This document shows, piece after piece, positions 50,820-63,013 of a stretch of DNA of 64,000 nucleotides. How positions within the stretch are numbered: the stretch's first letter is position 1; each line of letters begins with the position of its first letter. Where the stretch lies: assembly GCA_030710605.1 (NCBI GenBank), contig CP092874.1, positions 40,434,164 through 40,498,163 of the forward strand, read 5' to 3'. A model generated the notes under the pieces. It did no database searches. It saw only the letters and a program-made list of their open reading frames with translations, and was not told where the DNA came from. This DNA is from Cordylochernes scorpioides. Lineage: Eukaryota; Arthropoda; Arachnida; Pseudoscorpiones; Chernetidae. A program made the position numbers and the translations under genes.

Positions 50820-53800
50820 GTAGTCGACAGGATGACCAAAACGAAGGATGACACAACTAAGAGGTAAGAAGACTGTTCAGATAAGAAGCGAGAACGAGCA
50901 AAGATGGAGGAACAAGCCCGCCATACCAACGAAACGTCCAAGCAATCTCTCCACAAGATATTTACGGAAGAAACGCCGCCCCAACGGACTTCCGCATACC
51001 CGCTAACCGATCGCCAACGTCGGGAGCAAGCTGACCGCGCCAACGACAGCCCTGAACTTCCCGCAAGTCATGGAAACCGAGCAGCGATGTACCCAAACCC
51101 TGTGACAAGTTCCACACCTTCGACTTGACATCGTCGAGACAATGCTCAAGGCAACAAGCCACAATCAACTTCACAGATGCTACAAGCGTCTACAAGCTCT
51201 ACATGGAGCGTCTTCAACGTCAGCAGGAATACAAGCCAAGACCAAGTTTCCTGACTGAACTTTCACACAACTGTAAGTTTTTAAAAAAACCTACCTTAAC
51301 TTTATCCTCAAGTTCACAACTTGATTCCCTATAAATTTTGTATTTATATTTTCACTTTAAGCATTTTAAATTCAATTTTTACCTTTTTTATACCATTTTT
51401 AATTCAATTTTTAAAACTTTCACATTCTCATTGATCAAATTTACTTTAATTTTTAATCAGATTATAAATTTCAAGTTATTACTCTCAATTTTACTTATAT
51501 AAAAAAAAAAAAAAATTCGCTTATCACACATTTTTATCAATTTACTAATCTTATATGTCTTTCCTAAATTTACCTAAAATGGCATTATCCAAAGCTACGA
51601 CTTGAAAAAAAAATTTCATTATTATTATTTAAAAAAAAAAATCTCATTCATCATAATTCTCAACTTATTTTTGTTTTACTTATTAGTTATCTTTATATCA
51701 AAAGACCAATATCTTTATCAATTCTTAAAATTTGGTAATGTTCACCATTTTAAGTAAGCGCCCAATTCAAATTATTTGTAACTCTCACGACATTGCCCTT
51801 TTATAAGAATCATTTTAATTATCATAATCAACAATTTAAAAAGTATATTCAAATTTTAAATATAAATTAACATAGGTGAAACGCATTTTTTTTTAATTGC
51901 AAAAATCGGAAGATACAATATCTTCAAAAAAACCACTAGGGAAAACAACTATCTTTCCCAAAACAAGTTAGGAATAAAGATTCACTCCACTTCACCGCCA
52001 GTAGCTAATTTAAGTCACAGCCTTCCAAAACGATTACAATCGTTAATATTCGAGGATAAATACACTCCCTCGTCTTTTCCTTTTTACATGCATGATTGGT
52101 CATCAACACATTTCTTTCAAAAAACCTTACAACACCCTCGCATCACTATCTCAAATTGGCAACAATTTTTAGTGCGCGACTTAACACACAAATCCAAATT
52201 TCGAGTTACACAAGCGCCACTTAGCTCTATATCGTCGCCACAATAAAATAATTTCACATTAAGCGTGCCACATCCACTAACAGTCAAATATTCTCGATGT
52301 GTTTCATACAACAACCACCCATGACTTTATTAAATTTATTATTCATGGTGAAACAGGTTAGATTTTGTACCAAATTATGACTTCACGTGACACCTTTCCA
52401 TTCAATTCACTTCACAAGTGTCACAAGGCAACACAACAAAATTTTTCTCACTTCTCAGGCCAAAGACGCCCTTCATGCCTGTGACACTTCTCACCTCGAA
52501 GCGTGTGTCCACGTCGAAAGTTATATCTTTCACTCACTTCTAGCCTGAAATCATCGTATAACAATCTTATTAAGTCTAAACAACTTCGAAAACAACAACT
52601 ACAAACACCGAGAAAATCATATCTTTCAATTATAGCAGAAAATTGCCAAACTTCAACAAAAGAAGAGAGAGAGAGAGAAAGTCAGTTTCAAGCAAGACAG
52701 AAAATAAACACCCCGCACGTGTGACCACCCCACAAATAGAATTTCCGTGAAAAAAAGGAAGTGGACGCTCTTTATGACGTCACTCCCCTGGTCACTGTTA
52801 TCTTTTGAGAATATCTTCTCTCCCCCCTCAAGCAGTCATCTTGACCGCTAGCTTCATGATCGCCATTTTAAACAAATGTTTCAAACCAACCATTTAGATT
52901 TCCTCGAGAATCTCACAAATCTCACCAACGAGATATCACAACACAACATACATTAAACATTTTACATGTTAATTGATAACACCAATTTGGTTAAGTCTTA
53001 TATAGACTTTTTAACGCGAAAGAGAAATCATTCTCTACATACCAGCATTGAGGACAAACGAAAAGATCATTTCACATATTCCCAGTTTCAGAGTCATAGA
53101 AACACCGATGTTACCAAAGGGATATAATCTAGTCACACACCACAACTGTAACTTTTCGTCAAAAGAGACAATTTTTGTTCAACTTTACACTACTTAAAAT
53201 TTATCCAATCATTAATAACCTTCAATTATATTATAAATTTTGTATAAAATCTTGAATAATTATTCTTATTCTTACCTTTCAATTATATAAACAAATTTTT
53301 TAATCCAACATTTAAAAAAAAAAACCCTTTAATCAAATTTACTTTTATTTTTCATGATATTATTTTAGTATTGTAAAACATCTAATTGTTTCAAAAATTA
53401 TTTTTATTTTATTATTTATTATATATTTTATATATTACAGGTTTAATTTTGTCCACTTACACTTTTTGTACCCGCAATCATATTTCTATATTTCTATTCA
53501 CTATATTTTATTTGTTTAAATACCTTTATTATCTGACAAAGTTAATCATCCACTATCGGGCATCTACAACAATCGTTTTCAACAATCATTTTCTTTAACC
53601 AATTCCCTATATTTTTCATCACTATCTTTTCAGTCATTGCGTCACAACAACGTAGAAAAACGACAGCACTGCTTGACAATTTATTTTTTGATTTCGTAAT
53701 TTTCTCTTTGAGAACACCGTTCCCCAGACTTACCAATCCAAACTTCTGGTCTGAACATGCTTCAAGAGTTTATTTCATTTCATCCGCAGAGCAAATCACC

Positions 53801-54583
53801 AACGCATACACAAAGCGTTCACTTTTTTCAACTTTCAACTTCTTTTTTTTTCAGCTCTAGCGGACCACATTCAACCTTTGATTTCGAGTCAAGTCAGATC
53901 ACCTACTGTCGCTACAATTCTACTTATCGCATGGCTCTATTTCACTCCTTTCTCAATCATATTAATAAGCAACTTTTCTTCAACAACTTTTAACCCAATA
54001 ATCCTAAAATTGTGACAAAACACTGTAACCCTTATATAGGATCGCAAGTGAAACATTGCCAAGGAAGACAGCTCAAGTCTATATCCTCGCTTTGCACCTG
54101 GATCTGAGTATTTGGTTTACATGGGCACTTCTAACAATTACATATTCTTCAACAACCTTTCAACCCAATAACACTACAATTGTGACAAAGCACTGTTACC
54201 CTATACAGGATCACAGGTGAAACATTGCCTAGGAAGACACTCAAGTCCATATCCTCGCTTTGCACCTGGACCTAAGTATTTGATTGCATGTGTAAATCTC
54301 ACAATTGCTTATTCTTTAACTACTAACCCTGTCCAACGCCCACCAATATTCTCTTAGAATGTGAATTTTTATGTCATCATTTTATTTTAATAATCTTTTT
54401 TGTTAATCAAACAAAATGTCATTTTTATTTCACTTTTATATATCCAACAAATATCATCTTGTTATAGCCTTTTTAACCCTCACAGTTTAAATTAATTAAA
54501 AGAAATTTTAATTACTTACCTGTGTTAGAGAGGCTTTACCCGCCTAAACCCGGATAAACCCTTTCACTCCCGGGGCCCATCTA
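50820..54583 (+). other. Interior of LARD-like element
   Basis: A short frame at 50832 (MTKTKDDTTKR) ends quickly. A 74-codon frame at 50904-51128 is rich in Glu/Arg/Pro and could be a gag remnant. From 51350 on it is AT-rich. At about 53984-54310 a 165-bp segment is tandemly repeated twice, with AATTGTGACAAA and ATCCTCGCTTTGCACCTGGA in each. No domain is recognised. Confidence 0.6.
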
Positions 54584-55366
54584 TGGTAATTTAAAACAAC
54601 AACCTCATATGGTGTAGATAACTTATAACAAGATTGCCATGTTGTATATAGAAACACATCTATAAATAATTATGCGCATGATTAATCTGTGTCTTTGCAT
54701 CACCTATGTAACGTTATTTGTACAAAGTGGATAAATAAATAAAATCTGTAATAGATTTAAAAGTTGAGCTAAAGCAGAGATCGAGCATAGTATTACCAAA
54801 ACAACAAAAGTCTAAAGATGTAAGTCATAAATCAGGTAGATTCACAATTCCCACGACAGGCCCACCACACTGTCACATGTGGTGGAATGCAGAGACCCCT
54901 CTCACACCTGGACAGGAAAAGGCGCCCTTTCTCAAACGCCCCTGTCACATAAGGTCCCCCCCCCCCCCGTCTTTTAACCATAAATACATCATTTTTACAG
55001 TGGCTTGACAGCTCAGTACAGTTCAGTCAGTTGAGTTTAGTTCACCCTTAGCGTCAGCTCACGTCGGTCGTACCTTATGTCGATCTCAACTATCATGTAG
55101 ACGAGCAAGAAACTTCTATGTCTCCATCTTTCGCTCCTGGCTCAACTTTTATCTGTTTACGGAACTTTCTTAATGCAACTGTGTCTTCGTTTTTTGTGTG
55201 GATATCCCCAGCTTTCCACTCTGCCTCGACCACGACTGCCTGTATTTTGTGAGAACTTTTAAAGGTCTTCCAAGGTGCAGAGAGGTACTGGAAAACTCTA
55301 CATCCTGACTGTTCCTCTCGGTCAACACAGTACAACAAGAGCTACCAGGACTTCAACATTATTTCA
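54584..55366 (+). repeat. 3' LTR of LARD-like element
   Basis: 783 bp, differing from the 5' LTR mainly in poly-C and poly-T length and a few substitutions. Confidence 0.9.
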
Positions 55367-55370
55367 TATA

Positions 55371-55559
55371 TATTCTTTCATTGACCTTGTAGAACGAGAG
55401 TGGTGTACGCGTGCGCGCATGCTTTAGTGCAAAACACAAACATCCTCGATAAAGAGAGGCGAGTTGCCCCTCGAAATATTGGATTAATAAATTCTTTAAA
55501 AAATCCAATATATGCATCTTTTTTAAAATATAATTTTAATTATGGATTGCTCAATCTTC

Positions 55560-55599
<40 letters not shown>

Positions 55600-55635
55600 G
55601 AGTGTTCATGGTTTACAAATATATATATATATAAT
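55371..55635. other. AT-rich with (TA)n
   Basis: (TA)n at about 55569-55599. Near 55440-55490 CCTCGATAAAGAGAGGCGAG ... CCTCGAAATATTGG looks like the 3' region of some Penelope-like elements, but it has no hammerhead core. Confidence 0.4.
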
Positions 55636-55990
55636 AAAAATAAAGAAGGATTTCCTGGCAACGAGCACATGTGCTTTTTAGATGGCAGAGCGACATCTAG
55701 TGGAGCAAAAATTCGGCCTTAAATACCCATTTCTTGAATTATCAAGAAGCCTCTGGGAACCATATTCTTTGGTCGCAGTGGTTACAGCCTACCCCACGCT
55801 GACGAGCGCCAACAGCGCGAAACGCGTTCGTGGATGACTTTTCTGTATTAATCAAGAAATTGGGTTGGCCAAATATCACGAAGCAAGCTAAATAAACGTT
55901 TAGTTTATTTTTGCTAAGCCTCGCGCCTGAATCTGTCAATAAAAGGAAGTCGACCACAAGTGGATTCAAGAAGTTAGACCCTAAATACAA
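55636..55990 (+). mobile_element. Penelope-like terminal fragment with hammerhead
   Basis: Counterpart of 4535-4780 in opposite orientation, and better preserved. It contains AATTGGGTTGGCCAAAT 3' of the ribozyme and inverted TTCTTGAATTATCAAGAA. No reverse transcriptase. Confidence 0.55.
55794..55833 (+). ncRNA. Type I hammerhead ribozyme (GUU site)
   Basis: Stem I 55794-55798 with 55829-55833, core CTGACGA 55799-55805, stem II 55806-55818 (loop CAACA), GAAA 55819-55822 and palindromic stem III. Cleavage is predicted after U55828. It differs from the 4708 copy only in the stem II loop. Confidence 0.8.
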
Positions 55991-55999
55991 ATAAAAAAT

Positions 56000-56098
56000 T
56001 CATATGGACAAGATAGGGACTTTTGAAGCTTTGGTTGATACAGGCGCTGACTACTCAGTGGTCGACCTCAGAACGCCCTCGATACAGGCCATGGTATA
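56000..56098 (+). pseudogene. Gypsy element D protease fragment
   Basis: MDKIGTFEALVDTGADYSVV contains the catalytic DTGA. The frame ends at a stop soon after (AMV then stop). Confidence 0.7.
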
Positions 56099-57300
56099 AG
56101 TAAACTAGCAAAAACTTGTGCAGGACCCGATGGAAAAAAATATATGTGATGATTTAAGACCATGGAATTGTTGTAAATAGTCTAGATATCTACTACCACA
56201 TGTTCCACCCCATGACTGTATATAACTTCTTATGTACTGCACATAGAAAGCCTCAACTAACATCAATCTGTACCGCGTAAGAATCTAATAAAGTATAACA
56301 ACTGTACAGATAGAAGGAATGGAGACTAACAGGAGAAGATTAAGGTTAAAACTAATCAGGCTTAGGTGAGAGTAGAAGTCAAACCTAAGAAGTAGGCCTA
56401 GAAGAGAGCCCGACTATTAATAAAGTCACAGTTAACCTTCTGACCCCGGAAACCCTGCGAGCTAAGTTTAAGCCAATATTTCCTGACAGGACCGGACGTA
56501 TCTGGTGACCGCAAAAGTTATAAAAGTAGAGAGACGCCCAATATTTCCGGAACAAGGCCGGACGTATCTTCCATCAAAGAAAGCCGCAAGGCCAATTAGA
56601 GAAGACCATACCTAAGTAGGTCAACCAATAGCCAACGGCCATGTGACATATTCCGACCAATTAGGAAAGAATCACCTAAATAGGTCAGCCAATTAGAAAG
56701 AAGCAAGGTCGTGGTGTTAAATCGAGAAGCAAGAATAGTTAGTCTACGCTTGGCTCTCAACAAGGTAACACTTGCTCTAAAGATCTCCCTCTCTCCTCAT
56801 CCCATTCCTTCTTGACGTCAGACGCTTCTTAGCGGAATCTCTGTTTGTTTATTTCACCTTTGGCCCAGCTGTGTCGCCTTCCACCACGACTGCACGGTAG
56901 AGTTGACATCGAGGGTCGTCTAGCATCAGGTAACACTGGTCCCAGAGGTCCCAAGATATCACATATATACATAGTAGGAAGTATATTTTTAAATATAAGT
57001 ATTATCACACATATACACATGATAAGTATTATTACACAAATTTGTGATATTGAAAACGCATTTACGGACATTAATTCTTGGAAGAGATTTCCTTTTTTTT
57101 TTGCTCAACCCTAGTACACGTGGTACAGGTTATGATAATCATGGTGGGTAGAGGTTGACGACTGCTTTTACTTTAAGTGCACCACATGTCTACACATATA
57201 GACAACAGTTCGACCTTGCACTTACAAATGTGCCAGAGCTTCGTTTGGTTACTTGCACTCGCTGGTGGGGAGAGATTTCCTTAAGAAAATGACCGCGAAA
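56099..57300. other. Unassigned 1.2-kb non-coding insertion
   Basis: Separates protease from RT. It has paired motifs (CCGGACGTATCT at about 56495 and 56561; GGTCAACCAAT / GGTCAGCCAATTAG) and TTATAAAAGTAGAGAG, like the promoter part of a solo LTR. Boundaries are not clear. Confidence 0.4.
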
Positions 57301-57489
57301 ATAGATTGTTAGCAAGAAACTATAAAATACGATTTGATGAATAATCATGACGAAAGCAATTTTGAGATGTTGAAAATAAAGAATGCCAAGGATTCCATTG
57401 TACCTGAATGTTCCAGTAAATTGATCAGGGCATTGGTAGAAACAGAGGATGGGGAATATATTATCGAGGAAAGCAGCAAAATGTTTTAA

Positions 57490-58911
57490 ACAAATGAACT
57501 TGGTCTAGCAAGAAGCTTGATCAATGTTATAAATAGGGAAGCACATATCTGGATAACTGATCCGTATCCTCGACCGTTAAAAATAATGAAAAACCAAACA
57601 TTGGCTTTTGGAAGTAGTCCAGCGAAAATAAATGTTAATCGAGAAAGGGAGGTAGAAGAGAACGAGGAACCTAGATTCCAAATAAACGAAATATTTTCAT
57701 CAAAGGAACAGAAGGAGTTAAAACAAGTTTTGGAAAGGTATGGAGATCTGTTTTCGTCGATATTAGGGAGAACCAATTTGGCAAAACATCGGATTGATAC
57801 AGAAGATGCGAAGCCAATTAAACACAAGCCCTACAGGGTAAGGGCTAAAGAACGAGATATTATAAAAGAGAAAATTGATTATATGCTTACAGAAGGCATA
57901 ATTAGGCCATCTTCTAGTCCCTGGTCTTTCCCAGTAATATTGGTCAAGAAGCGAGATGGTAAATACAGATGTTGTGTGAACTACAGAAAACTGAATAACG
58001 TGACAGTAAAAGATGTCAATCTGATCCCTAGAATAGACGAAGTTATGGATACTCTCCAAGGATCTACATACTTCTCAGAATTAGACCTCAGATCTGAATA
58101 TTGGAAAGTTGAAGTCAAAGAAAGGGACAAAGAGAAAACAGAAAACGATTATATGAATTCAACGTGATGGCTTTTGAACTTTGCAACGCGCCTGCTACCT
58201 TTGAGAGAAATATGGAAAAAATGCTTGGAAATCTGAGATGGCAAATTTGTCTTTGTTATCTGATGAGAAGCGAGATGGTAAATACAGATTTTGTGTGGAC
58301 TACAGAAAACTGAATAACGTGACAAGTAAAAGATGTCTATCTGATCCCTAGAATAGACGAAGTTATTGATACTCTCCAAGGATCTACATAATTCTCAGAA
58401 ATATATCTCAGATTTGTATATTGGAAAGTTGAAGTCGAAGAAAGGGACAAAGAGAAAACAGCTTTCACTACAGCGCATGGATTATATGAATTCAACGTGA
58501 TGCCTTTTCGGACTTTGAAACGCGCCTGCTGCCTTTGAGAGAAATATGGAAAATATGCTTGGAAATCTGAGATGGCAAATTTGTCTTTGTTATCTGGATG
58601 ATGTTATCATATATAGCCCGGATTTCCCAACGCACCTCAAAGTTGTTTTTAGATGTTTTCGTGAATCTAATTTAAGGTTCAACGACAAAAAATGCCGATT
58701 TGCTTTTGAAGAATTGGAGATTCTCGACTATGTAACGAGCAAACATGGTATAAAACCCGCCGAACATAACATCAAAGCTGTCAGAAACTTTCATCGGCAC
58801 ACAAAGGTCAAAGAAGTACAATCCTTTTCGGGAATGTGCTCATATTATAGAATATTTATCAAAGACTTCTCAAAATTTGCTGACCCTTTGACCAACTATT
58901 TTGCTATTTAA
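57490..58911 (+). pseudogene. Gypsy element D reverse transcriptase, partially duplicated
   Basis: Frame 57517-58167 has KPYRVRAKERDIIKEKIDYM, IVILVKKRDGKYR-like and FSELDLRSEYWKVEVKE (first catalytic Asp). A tandem duplication repeats 57949-58263 as 58264-58590 with further decay. Frame 58546-58911 supplies CYLDDVIIYSPDF (YLDD) and the connection region SFSGMCSYYRIFIKDFSKFA. It ends at the Mag insertion. Confidence 0.85.
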
Positions 58912-59186
58912 ATAATTTTCTAGAAATTTATATCAAACAAAAGAAGTCTGCACTTATAAAAGAAAAAAAAAAGTTTATTTCTCTTCCTTAAGAATATTTA
59001 CATGCAAGCCAAGCAAAACTAAAATTAAAATTAAAATTGAACGAACAAAATTTACATATCTCTTGATAGAATGAATTTACCTTTTCTTGGTCAAAAAACA
59101 ATAGAAAAATAAATTAATTAATATTCAATTATTATCTAATATTCAATCACTCATATTTAATTATTTTTTTAAGTTCATCCACATCA
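58897..59186 (-). repeat. 3' LTR of Mag-like element
   Basis: 290 bp, followed inward by a CTTAAAAAAGGGGGAG purine tract on the minus strand. Confidence 0.85.
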
Positions 59187-59216
59187 ACTCCCCCTTTTTT
59201 AAGATAGCAATACTCA

Positions 59217-61730
59217 TTAAGGTACATATCTATCCGGTGGTCTCCTCTCTCGTAGTGGATATCTCCGGGAAGGTGTAGATTCAGTCGGTGGTCCAGGTGT
59301 AGATTCTGCTACTATTGTAGCAGGAGTCAGGGGACTTGACGTCTGAGGCCTTGGGTAGCTTATTCCTTCTTCTGATAACGAAACATCCTTTCTCTCCATA
59401 CTTCTCCTCATATAGTTAGTGTGTACTTTCCTTTCTATTCCATCAGTTTCTATCATACAGCTGTTGCTTCCCACTATTCTCTTTACAATCCCAAACATCC
59501 ATTTCGGTTTTCCTCTTTCCATCCATCTGTATCTTACTCTATCATTTATTTTGTAGCTATTGTTCTGTTTTTTATTTTTCAATCTCCCCACTCTTACTGA
59601 TTTCTTGCTCAACATGGAAATCTTCGTTCTAATCTCGCGATTTAAAAATATTCCAGCCGGGGATTTTTCCGTTCTAGTCAAAGGACTCAATCTATATGCA
59701 TATAAAGCCTTAATCAAAGCAAACTCAAGGGGTAATTCTCTTTCCTCCGAAATAATTCTTTTCATAGCTTTTTTTATCTCTCTTACAGACACTTCCGCTA
59801 GTCCGTTGCTCTCCGGATGGTAAGCGGGGCTAAACATCGCATGTATGCCATTTCTTTCGAAAAATGTCTTTATTTCATAACTTCTAAACGGGGGCCCATT
59901 ATCCATTACCGCCACCTCCGGGATACCATATCTCGCTAAACATTCTCTCAAAAAGTCTATGCAGAATCCCGCCGATGTATTTGGAACCATTTGACATTCT
60001 ATCCAATTAGAATGCGCATCCACCAATATCAAAAAAGTTTTTCCCGCAAAATAGAAATAGTCAAGATGAATTCTCTTCCAAACTTTGTTTGGTGGAGTCC
60101 ACTCGGTAAATTCCTGTTTTGGCAGCTTTGATGTGTTTTCCATACAAGTGCTACAGCTTTTAGACAGTTTCTCAATTTGCTCATCCATTCCCGGCCAATA
60201 GACAGAACTTCTGGCCAGAGGTTTCATTTTATTTACTCCAATATGATTTTCATGGATGATTTTCAAAACATATTCTCTTAAGGAATCGGGGATGATCATT
60301 CTATTTCCGAAAAATAGGCAATTTCTTACTATTGTTATCTCGTTTTTAATTATATTATAAGGTTTTATATCTACCTCTGAGTCAACATCATACTTATCGT
60401 ACTTGACTAACTTATATAGTTTTCTAAGAGTTGGATCTTCTTGGGTTTTGTACGATACCAAGACGTAATCTAATATCGAATTTTCTATTAATAATATTTC
60501 TCCCATTTCCTCTTCCTTCTCCCCTTTTTCAGGATTTGGAAATCTTGAAAGAAAATCTGCAAGAGGTATTTCAGTTCCCTTAGTATATTTAATTTCAAAA
60601 TTAAAATTTGATATTGAGAGTGACCATCTATGTAATCTATTTGCCACTAAGGCTGGTAAATTATTTTTATCGCCAAAAATGGCTAGTAATGGTTTGTGAT
60701 CTGTATTAATAATAAATTTTCTTCCGTAAAGGAATTGTTTTAGCCTGTTTAAGGTAAAGAATATTGATAACCCTTCTTTTTCTATTTGGGAATATTTCTT
60801 TTCTGTGTCATTTAGTGTTCTTGAAACAAAAGTAATTGGTTTCTCAGTGCCGTTTACAATATGGGAAATATATCCTCCAATACCATAATTTGATGCATCA
60901 CAAGTAACATAAAGAGGTAAATCTTGCGAATAATGCGTCAAACAAGTTTTTGTACTAATCAAATTTTTACATTTTTCGAAAGCCTGATCATGTTCATTTT
61001 TCCAATTCCAATTATAACTTCTTTTCAATAGAGAGAATAAAGGATTTGCCTGTATGGATAAATTTCTAACGAATTTACTGTAGAATGACAACATGCCCAA
61101 GAAAGATTTCAATTCTGAAATGTTACTCGGTTTAGGACATTTTTTTATACTGTCCAATTTATCCTCAAGGGGATAGATTCCATTTTTATTTATTCTATGT
61201 CCCAAATAATTGATTTCATCAACAAAAAACAAAGATTTTTCTTTATTAATTGAAAAATTAAAATCCGATAATTTATTCATGACTGTTTCAATATCTGAAA
61301 TATGCTCATTTACATCAGACGATCCAATAAGAATATCGTCTAAATATATTATTACATTTTTAAGACCGGAAAAAATATTGTCCATAGTTCTTTGGAAAAT
61401 AGTCGCTCCGGACTTGATACCGAAGGGCAGCCTTTTATATTTAAAAAGGCCTTTATGGGTAGAAATAACTGTTAATTTTTGAGATTCCTCGTCTAGAAGT
61501 ATCTGATGATATGCGCTTGATAGATCAATTTTACTAAATATACTTTTACCAAAAAATGAATGTAAAACATTATCGATGTTCGGTATCGGATACTTAACAT
61601 CCTCGATAAATGGATTTAAGGTTCTTTTAAAGTCCGCACAAATTCTAATTTTGCCGTTTTTCTTAGGGACGCATACTAGCGGTGAAGCTATTGGGCTATC
61701 CACTATATTTTCAATAATATCATTATTCAA
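59217..61730 (-). CDS. Mag-like Gypsy pol: RT, RNase H, integrase
   Basis: 837 codons open. RT: ADFKRTLNPFIED, KIDLSSAYHQILL (Asp at ~69), RLPFGIKSGATIFQ and YLDD (129-132). RNase H at about 275-400 with TCDASNYGIGG, QIEKEGLSI and NTDHKPL. Integrase at about 490-720: zinc finger (HENHIGVNKM; CSTCMENT), HLDYFYFAGKTF (Asp), VMDNGPPFRS (Asp), HPESNGLAEVSV (Glu). C-terminal DRVRYRWMERGKPKWMFGIV segment binds DNA. True start of the pol product lies in the gag-protease frame, so the N-terminus shown is arbitrary. Confidence 0.9.
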   Translation of the reverse strand: MNNDIIENIVDSPIASPLVCVPKKNGKIRICADFKRTLNPFIEDVKYPIPNIDNVLHSFFGKSIFSKIDLSSAYHQILLDEESQKLTVISTHKGLFKYKRLPFGIKSGATIFQRTMDNIFSGLKNVIIYLDDILIGSSDVNEHISDIETVMNKLSDFNFSINKEKSLFFVDEINYLGHRINKNGIYPLEDKLDSIKKCPKPSNISELKSFLGMLSFYSKFVRNLSIQANPLFSLLKRSYNWNWKNEHDQAFEKCKNLISTKTCLTHYSQDLPLYVTCDASNYGIGGYISHIVNGTEKPITFVSRTLNDTEKKYSQIEKEGLSIFFTLNRLKQFLYGRKFIINTDHKPLLAIFGDKNNLPALVANRLHRWSLSISNFNFEIKYTKGTEIPLADFLSRFPNPEKGEKEEEMGEILLIENSILDYVLVSYKTQEDPTLRKLYKLVKYDKYDVDSEVDIKPYNIIKNEITIVRNCLFFGNRMIIPDSLREYVLKIIHENHIGVNKMKPLARSSVYWPGMDEQIEKLSKSCSTCMENTSKLPKQEFTEWTPPNKVWKRIHLDYFYFAGKTFLILVDAHSNWIECQMVPNTSAGFCIDFLRECLARYGIPEVAVMDNGPPFRSYEIKTFFERNGIHAMFSPAYHPESNGLAEVSVREIKKAMKRIISEERELPLEFALIKALYAYRLSPLTRTEKSPAGIFLNREIRTKISMLSKKSVRVGRLKNKKQNNSYKINDRVRYRWMERGKPKWMFGIVKRIVGSNSCMIETDGIERKVHTNYMRRSMERKDVSLSEEGISYPRPQTSSPLTPATIVAESTPGPPTESTPSRRYPLRERRPPDRYVP

Positions 61731-61753
61731 TAAAAATAATAGTTCTTCTTCAA

Positions 61754-63010
61754 TTAAATTTCTAATAGCAAAGGGAGCAGGTCAAATTTATAAAATTTTG
61801 GTGCAAAATTATTTTTTACATTAATGTGTACGGAAATATCTTTTATTGGCAAGACTATATCTTCGAAAAGTTTATAATATTTATTAAAAATAAAATTAGT
61901 ATCAAAATTATTATTTTGTTGGACATTAATTTGTACCATATCAAAATATACTATCCAGTCTTTTCCTATGAGAAATTTATTATTTTCAATATTTGTTACT
62001 ATTAAGTTTAAATGGCCTATTTTATTTTTATATCTTACTTTTACTTTACATTCTCCAATAGAGGAAATGCCCTTTCCTTGATAATCGGTAAAATAACATT
62101 TAGACGGAAATAATTTAACATGTTCAAAATATTTTAAAAATAGATCTTTTGACATAGTTGTTAAAGCTGCACCAGTGTCAATTTCTGCTAAGAATTTTAT
62201 GTCGAAGACATACAAAATACTCTCAAATTTATTAGTCAGATATTCTATATTATTGATGGACTCACCATTCTTTCCCGAAAATGATTCTCCGTGGGCAGAC
62301 GCTTCACTCTTCCTTGGTTGAAAATATCCATTCTTAGATTTTGAATGACAAACAGTCGATATATGTCCCAATTGTTTACAAGAATAGCAGAAAGAATTTC
62401 TAAAAAAACATCTGTCCGAATGATGATTCATCTTTCCACAATGCTTGCATTTAGAATGTAATTTGTTTATTTCTTTAGTTTCAGCATAAGACTTCATTTT
62501 CAACACATTACAATCTACCGATTCTATTGTGGTAGCAATATTTACTGCCATATTAAAAGTGAGCTCAGGCTCTTGCAGTAATCTTTTCAAAATAACTTGA
62601 TTAGAAACTCCTGCAATGAATTTATCCCTTAGGTGTTCGTCAATATTTAAGCCAAAATTACATTTATTAGCTTGTTTTTTTAATTTAAGGACATATTCTT
62701 CTATTTTTTCGCCATGTTCCTGAATGAATTGGCTGAACTCATATCTTTCAAAAATGATATTTAGCTTAGGTGTAAAATGAGTAAGTAGAACACTAACAAT
62801 TTCTTCGAATTCTAATGCACAAACATCTCTAGGTGAGATCAATTCTTTCAGAATACCATAAGTATTTGGTCCAATAGACATAATAAAAAAAGGAACAATC
62901 TTCTTACCTTCAATTTCATTCACAAAAATGTACTGTTTGAATCGTTGAATATAATTTTCAAAAGGTTCTTCTTTCATTACATAAGGTTCGAACGAAAGTC
63001 TCGTCGCCAT
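61754..63010 (-). CDS. Mag-like Gypsy gag and protease
   Basis: 418 codons from MATRLSFEPYV. Capsid-like helical part 10-165 (FENYIQRFKQYIFVNEIEGK; YEFSQFIQEHGEKIEEYV), zinc knuckles CKHCGKMNHHSDRC (188-201) and CYSCKQLGHISTVC (208-221), protease DTGAALTT (278-285) and FLIGKDW at about 345. The frame is lost near 61790, where a single-base change separates it from pol; the residues after FYKF are out of frame. Confidence 0.9.
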   Translation of the reverse strand: MATRLSFEPYVMKEEPFENYIQRFKQYIFVNEIEGKKIVPFFIMSIGPNTYGILKELISPRDVCALEFEEIVSVLLTHFTPKLNIIFERYEFSQFIQEHGEKIEEYVLKLKKQANKCNFGLNIDEHLRDKFIAGVSNQVILKRLLQEPELTFNMAVNIATTIESVDCNVLKMKSYAETKEINKLHSKCKHCGKMNHHSDRCFFRNSFCYSCKQLGHISTVCHSKSKNGYFQPRKSEASAHGESFSGKNGESINNIEYLTNKFESILYVFDIKFLAEIDTGAALTTMSKDLFLKYFEHVKLFPSKCYFTDYQGKGISSIGECKVKVRYKNKIGHLNLIVTNIENNKFLIGKDWIVYFDMVQINVQQNNNFDTNFIFNKYYKLFEDIVLPIKDISVHINVKNNFAPKFYKFDLLPLLLEI

Positions 63011-63013
63011 TGT

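Larger units (their letters stand above)
50040..55366 (+). mobile_element. Non-coding LTR element (LARD-like)
   Basis: LTRs 50040-50819 and 54584-55366 (TGGTAATTTAAAAC ... ATTATTTCA) flanked by TATA. The 3.8-kb interior is AT-rich with no RT, protease or integrase. AGTCGACAGGATGACC follows the 5' LTR; a CCCGGGGCCC tract precedes the 3' LTR. Confidence 0.85.

Noticed and set aside
55440..55490. Hammerhead-like or Penelope 3' motif
   Set aside because: Inverted CCTCG/CGAGG-like pieces are present but neither core strand is; only a vague resemblance.
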